Origin: Coturnix japonica
Lineage: Eukaryota; Chordata; Aves; Galliformes; Phasianidae
Assembly (NCBI RefSeq): GCF_001577835.2
Contig: NC_029516.1
Location: 54,972,754 to 55,036,753, forward strand
Direction of reading: 5' to 3'
DNA length: 64,000 bases
In this document: piece by piece, positions 27,401 through 39,400 of the stretch
Layout of the letters: the number at the start of each line of letters is the position of its first letter
Position numbering within the stretch: position 1 is the first letter of the stretch
Notes under the pieces: model-generated
The model's database searches: none
Seen by the model: the letters and a program-made list of their open reading frames with translations, nothing else
What the model was told of the DNA's origin: nothing
Position numbers and translations under genes: made by a program

Positions 27401-30400
27401 TTTACACAGCATGACAAGCTAGGATGTCACTGTTTCAGAAGCATTAGCGCTCCTGGCCTCCCACCAGATCCCAAATCTGTGTCTTCTGAGCAAGGCCATA
27501 ATCCACACAATACCTGAAGAATAGAGACCAGCTACTCGGATAGCGCCTTACATTCAACAGCAGGGTACTTCCTTTGTTGTTCTAGTTCATTATAGGATCA
27601 GAATCAGCTAGTGACAACCACAAACATGTAACAGGAATTAGTTTAATAAATAGTTACTAGATCACATTTCTTTGTTAGAAAGACTCCCATGCTACACAAC
27701 ATTCTGATATACCCTGCCTTAGACTGCATACTTCCATACTTCCCCTAAATTACAGAAGCATTCTCCAAAACATCACACACCTTCAAGAGAAACAATACAC
27801 TAGTGGACAGCTAAATGTTTCTTGCCAAGGCTGAGTGCAGCCCTTGAACCCTCTGGAGAAGGGGGAATCACATTTGGATCTTCTTGGATTTGCACCACTT
27901 CCTGAGCAAGTCTGCACTACAAGTTATGAGTCAGCCTTTGGCCAAAGAAAGTAATGCTGACCCCCTGACAGTGCCTTCCTGAGGTCTGAGCTGAAGGCCT
28001 AGCTTTCCAGAATGGCATCTACAGACACAACTACACAGTATCTGCAAAAGAAAAGTACAACACAACCTTTAGATTAAGATTCTGCTGGACACGTAATGTA
28101 TACCCTAGAGACACAAAGAAGAATCCAGCTTCACCCAGAAGCGAGAGCACAATCAGTTTCTACTTTCTTATTCTTCCTCCTGGTTGGCCTAAGCAGTCTT
28201 CATTGCCATTTTAGGGTGAGTTTTCCATTCTATTTGCTCCCACCTTCAGTCAAACTGCCTGGTGTACAGTCTTTGTCCTCACTCAACCCCTCGTCAGAAC
28301 CATCTGAAGAGCACTCCAAACTTTACTTTGCAAACAGAGGAAGTTGCCCTGCCTGAAGTAACACAGCAGCAGCTGCTGAGCCTGGGTAAGATACATTAAA
28401 TCAAACAAAGTAACCTCCACAAGACAACCAGCACCTCTAGAGCAGAAGCAACATCTCTGCCATGCAATCCCAAACACACTCCTGTACTACCCAACTTCTA
28501 GGGCAGGGGTTGACTAAAACAGCAAACATTTCTCAATCTCTTTCACTTCCCTCTGCTGTTCCTTGGTCTTCCTCACTACATCCTGCAGCTAAATCACTCC
28601 TGAGTAAGGTACTGGAAGCTCTTTTTACTTGCTACAGTTGTTACACTTCTGCCTTCTCATGCAAGCCTGTTCACAAGTTCGAGGTACCATGTATTAGGTA
28701 ATAGGACAAGGTAAAATGGATTCAGACTAAAACAAGGGAAATTTAAACTGGATACAAGGGAAAAGCTTTTTACAGTAAAGGTGGTAATGCACTGGCACAG
28801 GCTGCCGGGAAGTGGTGGATGCCCCATCCCTGGTGATACTCAAGGTCAGGCTGGAGGGACTCTGAGTACCTGATGTAGCTGTGGGTGCCCCTGCTTATGG
28901 CAGGGGGGTTGAACCAGATGGTCTTTAAGGGTTCCTTCCAACTCAAACTGCTCTATGATTCTATAGTGGAGAAAAGACATAAGTGAGGCTGAGCTACTTC
29001 TCAATTTAAACAGACAGAGGAAGAAAAAAAAGAATTTCCTTCCCTTCTCACCTTTTTTCTTCCTCCCCTCTCCCCCACACCCCCATTTCCCTGAAGAATA
29101 TCTGGGATATACCTCTGGGGATTGGAAAACAAGGACTCTGAGAACTTAACACTGGTCTGGAGCATTTAAATACACTGCCTGTCTGTTGACTGTTCACAAG
29201 GCACAGAGGCACCACTGTTCAGTCCATAAGCAGGGAACGTCCCTGTTTGGTTTGGCTCCACTTCCCTGCTCTGCGTCACTGCCTGGAAGCAGGCGGGCTG
29301 TATGGAGCTTCCAAGAAGAGGCTCAGGGGTGTGATGCAAGCAGGCATCCTCCCTTCCAAACAAAAAGGGGAGAAATGGGGGACACTAGAGGAATTGCTCA
29401 AGGGATGCATTCTGGATAAATGTACCACGATCTTAAATCTTGGTACAGACAGCACAGCAACCGCTTGCAACAGAGGTTTTTGAAGAGCTGATTCTCAGCT
29501 TTTGGGTATGGTTTGTAGATCATCGGAGTTACAGCCTGGTCTGTGCACTGCTGTGTTGCCCTGTTTGCCTCAAGGTCTCTCCGCACCCCTGCCTGGTTTA
29601 GAATTTCTCTGGAATCCATTGCACTCGGTGCGATCATCTCCCTGGACCTTTGACTCACATTCCTTCCCTGCTGCTAGACTAAACTGGCGCAGCTCCGTCT
29701 GCCTGGCTTCAACACCAGACCTCCAGTCAGACATCTCAGCAGCAGCACCAATCCAGATTTTTTGGGACACCTGCCTGGATGTGCCTTAAAAGGACTCAAT
29801 TAAGGCTTATCATTGAAAACAGTCATCACCGAGGCATTCTAGAAGTACTCTGAGAAGTCAGAGCTGTTTAGTCCCCCCCCACCCAACCTTTCTATAAAGA
29901 AGAAAAATATAGAGAGCAAACTTCACATCCCACTTCTGCTTTTATTTCCATCTTTTCTGCTTCATTTCTCTGGCCGCAGCCCAAGTAGCATCCAGCTCCC
30001 ACATGGGTGCTTCAGCAGTGAAGGCAACAGCCCTCCACATGGTTTCTGTATGGACACATCTGGTCCAAAAAGAGATCTGTTCCTCATCACCCAGCCGCAC
30101 ACTGCTGTTCCTACTGCTGTGAGGCGCTCAGCTGCACCACATATGAGAAGCAAAAATGAGAGAAGGCAGCTTTCCAAAGATAAAGCTACCACGTATCTAT
30201 CACAGGAGAGTGCTAAGCACACACTCAGGCTGCAGGCATCCAGGGTGGCTTGAGGTGTCGCACCCATCCTGGACTATCACACCGTTGCTGCAGGTCATCT
30301 CCCCACAGCAGAATAGCAAGGGCAATCATAGGGGCACTCCTCTACCCAACAAATAAGCTACTGCTGAACGACCAGGGTTGCTCATCTGTCATCCAACAGG

Positions 30401-33400
30401 TGCAAGCAGTGGCTCCCAGCAGCACACATAGCTTCAGCCTCCTCTGCTTGACCCAGCAGAGACTGGCCAGTTTAACGAGATCAAGCTGAGGAGCTGCATT
30501 CCTGGCCAGACCTGTTGTAAGCACTTCAGCAGGCTGCCAGATGCCGAGCAGCAGGCCAGAAGAGCCCACTTCAGCTTAGCTCCCCACACCAACACACCGC
30601 AGGTGCACCAGGCGCTCTGTGCCGAAAGGAGAAGCAGCGCTGCTTGAAAGAAGCTGGGTATGCCTCTGGTGAGTGCTGTTGATACCAAGACAGCTTTCAT
30701 ACAGGTTTATCAGACCACACCTGCTGTCCACACTGAATAAAGCCTTTTTCCTGCCAGTACATTTCAAAGAAACAAATTAAGCAAAACAGCAGGGGAATGG
30801 CATAATCTTAGGGAAGATCATGCTACGCCACAAAAGCAGTTTAAGGCAGCAGCTTCTGTATGTCATGTGCCTAAATACAGAGAATGTCAGGGAAGAAACA
30901 TTTCTCACCCTTCCCAAACATTCTAGGCACCCTCCTTCAGTCTCAACCTGCGTGTCAAAACTGAAATGGAATATCCCATGAACTACTGGGGACTGACACC
31001 AAACCAATAAACAAACTAGCAGGCACATGAAAACAATGCTAGGGTTCTAGAAAGACAGCAATAAGTTAAGCTCTGCCACAGACAAAGGACTTGAAGCTCT
31101 CCCCAGGTAGGAGAAAAACATTTGCTTGTAGTATCACAGCAAAACAGGTAGAGGGACAATGAAAATCATCCACCGTTATAAAAGAAGGTGCAGGTTGGTA
31201 CCACTGATACAACTGTGATCATATTAGCAGCCACCTTCCATTAGGTCTGTTTTTAAAATGCAAGCCAGAGACCTTTCTTTTTTATCTGGGAATTTACCTT
31301 CACCTCCTCATCTGCTGGCTTTTCCTTCCTTGTTTCATTTGCATTGCTTTCTTCCTTTTCTCTGCCTTTAGAACAGGCTCCTTTTTACTTGTCAGGGCTA
31401 AAGATTCCAGACAAAGTGGCATTTTAGAGATCGGGTGGATTTTCAAGTCTCTGAAACAGGTAGAGGAAATGCCAGGCAGCCTTTTGTACTTGACTTCAAC
31501 AAGGAAGCATATGTAAAAGGTGACCTTGTATTTTGAGACAAATGCTTTCCCCTACCAGAAAGTTTTGCCCTTTCCCGCATGTTTCCTGTGCTGTTCCCTT
31601 TCTTTATGTGCCAAGAGATGTCATGATAAACAGAAGCGCTTCAAAATAGCTCAGTGCAATCAAAGCGTTTATTTGAACTTTGCTGAAATCAGTGCAGTTC
31701 AGAACAGCCAAACACTCTGATGCATTTGGACAGATACAAGGAGTCACTATGTGTGCTGCTATACAGTCTGCCTCACAACACTTAAGAGTCAATGGGTACA
31801 GCAATAAAGTTTTATAGCACTTAAAGCCAGAAAGGACTATGAAACCTTCCCAGTCAGACCCTCCAACACGTCCAGTCCACTAAGTTTACCTGAGGTGCTC
31901 TTACAGAGTCTGATATTTTGCCCTTTTACCACCAGAGAAGCACATGGGTGTGCTGTAACAGTTAAGAAATTACCATTTGATCAATTCTCCTTGCACTTTA
32001 TTTCAGCTGTTATTGTCTCTCCTATAACACGAGCCTAATTTCTTGCTTGGGCCTTGAAGCCCAGCTGCTGATTCTCACTCTGCATTTTTCCTCTAGCATC
32101 TACTCACTCAGTCCCTTTATTGCTTATATATTTTGTGGTATACTTTCAAACAGAGCAAGATAAATCACCAATTACTTCCAAAGAGATTTCATTTACTTTC
32201 AAATCTTTCATCTCAAAGAACGAAAGCTATAGTTCATCTAACTGTATCTGCTTTTCACAAAATGATTTAACCCCGCTGAGTTAAATATATCCTACTCTAC
32301 CTACACGATCCTATATCAGCTTCTCTGCATTTTGAATACATGTGGTACCAGGTTTCCCAGTGTATAGTTATTAATCCTTCCCCCTTACTTTTTCCCTTTA
32401 TCAATTTATGTTTTCAAACTTTCCATCGTGATGTCATGACCCAAAGAAAATCAAGTGTCAAAAACCAATTGACCTCTTAAGCCAATTGGATTTCCAGATT
32501 CACTGGTTTCAGGGAGTTCTGTAGCATTTAGACTTGCCACCACGGCCTTTTCCCTTTGGATTTTCTTAGCTGAGCATTATTAGTTCCTCTACACTTCACC
32601 AAGTCTACTTCACATTGACACTCCATTTTTCTCTACCCTGTGGGTATTACATGGGGCAAAAAGAGAAGAGGTATTTTGAGATGACACGAACAGTTTGAAG
32701 AAACAAAAAAGAATAGAATAACGACAGCTTTAGATTCATACATCCCTTCATGACAATGATAATTTCATTCCAAGCACAGAGCTATAAAGGGACCGGCTGA
32801 AAGTGTAGAGATTCTCATTACCTGTGTGCAACAAGAACCAGAGCTGAAAGCAAAGCTGTCGCAGATTCTCTATTCTGGTACTGATAATGAAAACTGCATT
32901 ACATACTTCACCTTCAGATGAAACCGAGAAAGAAGCCTCTATAATATTAGCATGCACCTAACATAAACAGCTGTGATCATATCGCTTCCCCATCCTCTTC
33001 CAAACACCTGTCAAAGCAACACAGAGATCATGTTTTCCTCACTAACCAGCTACTTCGGACACCTATTTTTACTGTTCCTCTTTGAGTTCCCCACAGTTAG
33101 TCTCTTTCAGATCTCCAGATGCCAAGAACTAAAAAACCCACAGCTGAACTGTAAGCTGCCCCTGGTTTCCATGCACGTCCCCCAACTGTACTTGTTCAGC
33201 ATTTTCATCACTGCTGTGGCAGTAGCAAAGCCATCCACAGTTATAACCCTGAGCCCTTTGATATGTGGACCGTACAGCTTTTTGTGCTGTGTAACATCTT
33301 AGTTGTCTCTTCCTTTCATCTTCAGCAGCACAAGTTTCTGCAGATTCCCTTTCCTCGCCTGCTCTTCCAACCTCCATTTCCCCCCTCCCTCAAACATCTT

Positions 33401-36400
33401 CCAATTTGAAACACCAAATCAAACGAGTCCAGAGATTCCCTGTGTCCCCAACCCAGCTACCAAAGTCCAAAGATTCCCACCCAGCTGCAGTATCACATAA
33501 TGCCCTCGTGAACACCGAAGCTGCATCTTAAAACTAAGTAGGGCTTCTCATCCCCAATTAATCTTGCCAGAAAGCTGTTCCAAGCAAGGTACTGTGGAGG
33601 GAGTTGTCCATATGTCTTTCTCCCACATCTTTCTCATTAAAGCTAAAAAAAAAAAAAAGATGTTCTGGGCATGAAACACTTCTAATTTTATTTTTATTAT
33701 TTTTTTTAATGACATTCTCTACACGGTTTTCAATATCATACTGCCACTTTTCTTTCGGTTTTGGTCTTGCAACTGTGTTTCTATCGGAGAAAAAAACAGC
33801 AACATAAATTCAGTCCCTTTCTCCCCTGTGATTCTGCAAAATATTTGCAGCAACCCAACAATCAAGTAACAGCAACAGGAAACTGTTTTCCCAATTCCCT
33901 GAGCAGACTCCCAGCAGAACTTTGTCAGTGCAGAAAGACACAGTAGGCCGGAATTCAGCTGGAACTTTGTGTAAAGTCAGGACAGCTGAACAAGCAGCCA
34001 TAAGTCACCCTGGGCAAGAACAGAAGCAGTACTCTTCATAGACTCATAGAACAGTTTGGGTTGGAAGGCCCTTAAAGCCCACCCGGCCCAGCCACGGGCA
34101 GGGCTGTACCCAGCAGCTCAGGCTGCCCAGGGCTCCATCCAACCTGGCCTTGGGTGCCACCAGGAATGGGGCACCACAGCTTCTCTGGGCTCACCCCTTC
34201 ACAGCAGTGCCATAGCAAATTTGCACAGCATTTGCTTCTTTGGGGAGCCATTTACAAGTGTGACCCCCCTGTAGGGCTGCAACACACAAAACCACACATC
34301 TGGAGGCCTTGCACAGGTGCCAGCTCCCTTCCTCCCTGATCAATGTGGAGCTTTGTCATTTGATATCTACAGGCACAGGCCCTTCATGCTTCTTACCCAA
34401 GGTTTCAGCTTCACTTCCTTCTGGAGGTGGAGGAGGGAAATAAAATGGTGCCGGGGAGAAGGGGGCAGGAGGAGATGCAGGCATGGATCTCTGGAGTCTG
34501 GAGAAAAAAATGCTTCCATGAGTCACGTCCCTGAGGCTGGGCTGAAGCCAACCACTACGGATGTCCCTCACAGTATGATCAGCCCCCACAGCATTGTGCA
34601 GGGAGCTAAGCCGTCCAGCAGAGCCCAACTTGGGCAAGTTTGGCTTGGTTTTCTTTTATGCCTATTCTTGCTGCCTGTTCTTGGAAGAAACGCAGCCCCA
34701 CACACCATAGCAGCCCTGACCCCAGATCCCTTGTGCTGTTGTGCAAGGAGAAAAGGCAGAGATGAGGAGAGAAGGCAAAGGAAGGGAGCTCAATCAAATT
34801 CATGGCCAGTTCTGATGAGGAGACCAATTATATCCAAGATGACAAAGACAGATGTTTTGCAGTCAGCCGCTGCCTCACGTTATAAGGTATGAAAGCAGCC
34901 ATGCAGATGTCGTATTTTCCCATGTCTGCTAGCAAGGACAAATTCAAGAAAGCCAGCTATCTAGAAATAACACCCTGCCCTAGCCTCGATTCCCTGTGAA
35001 GGTCTCATCTTGGCCATACTATCATAGAATGGCTTAGATTGGAAGAGTCCTTAAAGATCACGGAGCTCTATATCACAAGCCTCCCCACACAGGCACCAGC
35101 CACATTGCTGCTTCTGCTGTGAAAAAGGCAGGACAGCAGAGCAGCTTTCAGCTGTGTTTTGCTCTTAAGATTTGGTTCCACAAATAGTCAGGCAAACCAT
35201 TTCTCCAGGTGCTAGAAGAAATGAAAATACTTGTTTTCAGTTAACCCACACAACATTAGAGACAGGCAAGCTGAGCACTGAAGCTCAACAGTAGAACGTG
35301 TTGGGGAGTGGGGGAAAAAATAAAAAGCAGCCTTGGGATAAGATTCCCCTTTGCACATAATATTCACTACTGGGCTGTGAGGAAGAAGGAACAGAGACAT
35401 GCTTAGTACTCAAGACTTGGGGGCTTTTTGGTTGGCTGGTTTGGGGGTTTAACGTCTATAAAAAGCCCTGTGAGCTAATCACATGGGCTGCAATGCAGGG
35501 TGGTCTCTGCCCACACCTACGGCTCTACGGTTAGCCACAAAAAGCAAATATCACAGGCAGGAGATAATCCTAACAGGCAGCAGGCTGGACAAATAGCCTT
35601 GAAGCAAGCGGTGCAGGCTCCAGCGTGACCATACCACACTACAGAGGAGCACACAAGTAAGATGTTCTGAATTTTAGCTGGAAAACCTGGGGATCAGACT
35701 CCTGCCTCGCAATACAGTCCCTAAACAAAGCAGTCCCTTGGTTCACAGCTGCGGTCAGAGCTCAGCATCACTCAGGCCAGAAGCTCCCAGCACCAGGGTC
35801 TGCCCAGAGTTCCTAAAAAGCCACAAAGCCTCCTACCCCACACACCTAACAGATTGTGTAGAAGGACGGGGCCAGCCCCAGCATGGCAGAAGAGGAATGC
35901 TTTTTCTTGGCAGAGAAGAAAGAGATGAAGTGGGTGTCACATTTTTCCATTAGACTTTTGCTTGTCACCACGGTGGAGCCAGATCGCATGCAGAAGATTG
36001 AAAGCTGGTTAGTGGCAGATGGCAGTGAAAAAAAAAAGAAAACTCAGTAGCTTCCAAGGCACAGCTGAGGCACCAAAAGGTCAGCAGCACTAGTAAGCTA
36101 CACATTTGGATGGGTAGCAACTCCAGGGACAGCTCTAGTAATTCAGGTCTATCCCATTTCACCTTTCTTTATTCTCTCTAGTTACCTACTCTGGTTCCCA
36201 ACTTGCCATCCTGAGAGGAAACACTCCTTACGTGACTGAGCACTTGCTTCCTTCCTGCACGTATTTAGCATCAAGGCTGTAACTTGGTTTAGCTTTCTGA
36301 AGACACAAGCTACTTTTGAAAGCTCCAAGGCACAGGCAGTGGCCATCCCTGCCATGGAGAGCTCAGAAACGTACCACAGAATGGGGACGTGCACAGCAGG

Positions 36401-39400
36401 AAGGGTTCTGTACACTGCTCTGCAACATGCTCTTCTCAAACAGCCTCTCCCTATGGATGGTCCTTAAGCAGAAGTCTCCTCTCCCTTTATTCCCAAAGTG
36501 CAACCCACTGCTCTCAAATAAATAGATGCACACTTACCAGCATTACATCTCCCACGCTCACCAGGATTATATCTAGGCACACGCTCCTGAAGCTGGCCAG
36601 ACTACTCCCACTGTACATTCCCTCAGCCTAAAATGCAATTCCACCTGCCTCTTCCCCAGGCAAGCATTCCCACCTGCCCTCTCATGTAAGCGCCAGTACC
36701 TGAGCTGCAACAAAGCGAGCTGCATCAGGAAACATACTGCTGAAAACTATTTTCTGTCGTGCAAGAAAGTCATTTTTCAACTGGATGAGCTCTCAGGCAG
36801 CTGCCGCAACAGCCTGCGGTTACATCCAGGTGCAGAACCGCACTGTCAGGTCTTGTCACCCAGAAAAAAATGCAGCCAAAGGGCATCCAGACAACCCTGA
36901 TCTTTTCACCTGTGTGATTCAGGGAGCAACAGCAGAATGGAACGTGCCATCCCCGGAAAACCAGGTGCAGAGCTCTTCTGTGAGAGGACCCCAGGAGGAT
37001 GCTCTCCAAATTCACATCCTATGGGGAATGAAAAGCTGCACCAAGGAATGGGAGAACCTAGAGGAGGGATGCTTTAAGCTCACGCAAGGCAGGCAATGCA
37101 GTCTGTGGAGTATATCACTCAACTTAGCTATTCCCCCTGCAAAAGGTGGGTACCCCTAATCTGATAAATCTCACTTAGTGATGTTTCCCTGTAGCAGTTC
37201 CTTCGCTCCCACATCAGTCAGATAGACAGATGCAGAGTGCTCGTGGTAGGCAGGGGATGCTCCAGATGATAGCCAGGCAGCAAGAAGCAAAGACAGGGAC
37301 AGACAGCCAGAGCTGGCAGCATGCTGGCCACAGACCTCCATGATTTGTGCTTATACTTATGTTATCTTTATTCTATTTGTCACTGCCTGCACAAGGGTGA
37401 CCAGTTCTCACCATGTAGGAGCAAAGTGAAGGCAGGCTCATGAAGGAGGAACACAGCACACACTACTGTAGCTGGGACCAGCACCTGGCAAAGGCAGCAG
37501 GACACAGCACCCTCAGACCTATCTGGACTCACAGCTAGTCTGCCTCCTCCACAAGCACGCATGCTCCTAAAAAGAAGTGTTTTCATACGTTAAACATTGG
37601 CGCAGTTAAACATTGGCGCATTCTCATCTACTAAGCTTTAAAGTCAGTCCCAGGACAGACTAACAGTTTTTCCAGCTGCTGTCCTCACTGCAGATCAAGC
37701 TCCTCTCTATACAGTTACAGACAATCCAAATGCAACGACGCAGCAACTCGATACCATTATTTTTCCAATTTGAACTATCAGAAAATACGAGGGTAGGAGA
37801 AAAGTTCCAAAGCATCACATGTGTGTTTATCTCAGCTTTGAGAGAAACTGTACATTGTTTAAATCCATTACGAGCAGCTGGCACGTCCCTTGGCAAACAG
37901 GAGTGATATTTGTATTTCAATTTTGGAAGAAAACACTAAAATGATTTTTGGTGCAGAACACCAAGTACGAGTTGTTCTGCTGCTCATCGCTTGTGACCCT
38001 GATGCTTTTCATATGGGGAGTTCTTCTCATCATGTAACACTTTGCACAAATTCTGTTTACAAACTACTTAAAAATATCATCTCGCTTTCACATCTTTCTT
38101 CTCTTTACTGGAACAGTTTGGCAATAATTCCTGGACGTACTGATGTTACATATTTTCCACCTCAAGCTGGCCATCTGGTCCTCCATATGCAGGTGTATAG
38201 GGATGGAAGAATGAGAGATTTCAGTTTCCTTGTTAGCAAGCAGCAGGCTAAACACCACATTCAAATCAATGGATTACCTTTTCCCCACCAAAATCGAGTA
38301 AATCGATAAATAGGATTAGCCTATATCGACGCCAGGTTTTACAGAGCTACCTTATGTACAGGTGACCACCACAGATTAAAATGCAGCCAGCCCCACAGCC
38401 CACACGTGCTGTGCGCTAACCACAACCTCTAACTAAATACACGCGGCCTGTAAAAGCAAAGCACTGTGTTCCATCTCAGTTAAACATCACCAGTGCCGTG
38501 GCTCTGAAAACTGCAGACAGTCCACGGCAGCTCACTCAGATGCCCCATTTCTGCAGAAATCATCAGCATGCGAAGCAACAGCCAGCAGTGTTTTTGTGAC
38601 GGAGGAAATGAGTCACCGGCGGCTCCTGGGGAGCTCACAGAAGCTTGCGATGGGCAATTTTTATCTGAAGGAGGAAGGCTGATTCCAAGATTCCCAACCC
38701 ATCTCAGATGACAACCACCACCACTGAGCTCGCAGGGCCGGCTGGGAGGTGATGACGCAGCCACCAACCCAAGTGTTCGTGTTGCACGTGCAGTCTGGGG
38801 GTGAGGTGCCTGGAGTGGCATCAGCAATGCAGCAATGGGTTTACTGAGCTCTAATGCCACTCAGAAAATGGCACTGGTGACTTGCTGGTTGGGACAGTCC
38901 AATATACACCTGCAAAGCACACAGACTTGAATCAATGAGCCCCTTCCAGCCCAGGATGAGCCCCCTGATTTCTCCCAGTGCAGCTGATGACCACAAGGCA
39001 CATCCTCACACCTGTGCTGATGAATCATCAGCTGAAAGGGAAAGGTAAAAGGCTGGAATTCAGCCCTGCTAATTAGGCTGGAACCACTTAATATAGCAAT
39101 TGAGTTTTTAAGTATATGCATGCTTCCACACTTGCCCGGAAGCTTCAAATCCACCAGACCATACGCAGCCTGTGTGGTTGTTAAAAGGTTAAAATTTAAC
39201 TTAAAATACACAAAAGACAACTGGCTTAGAATCATAGAATTCCTAGCCCCCCGCCCACACACACACCTACATGCACACACACCTACATGCACACACAGGT
39301 CTGCCTGCAGAAGGAAGCGGATCCCTGTTCCTGGAGCCATGTGTCCCAACCAGCCATCCAGCCCCCACCTCTCCCCTGCTTGCACTGCTGGATCTCACGA

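Noticed and set aside
34317-34892. 191-codon plus-strand ORF, the longest single-frame ORF outside known exons
   Set aside because: It overlaps the proline-rich minus-strand segment, has no recognisable domain and runs through GC-rich low-complexity DNA; there is no sign of codon selection or promoter.
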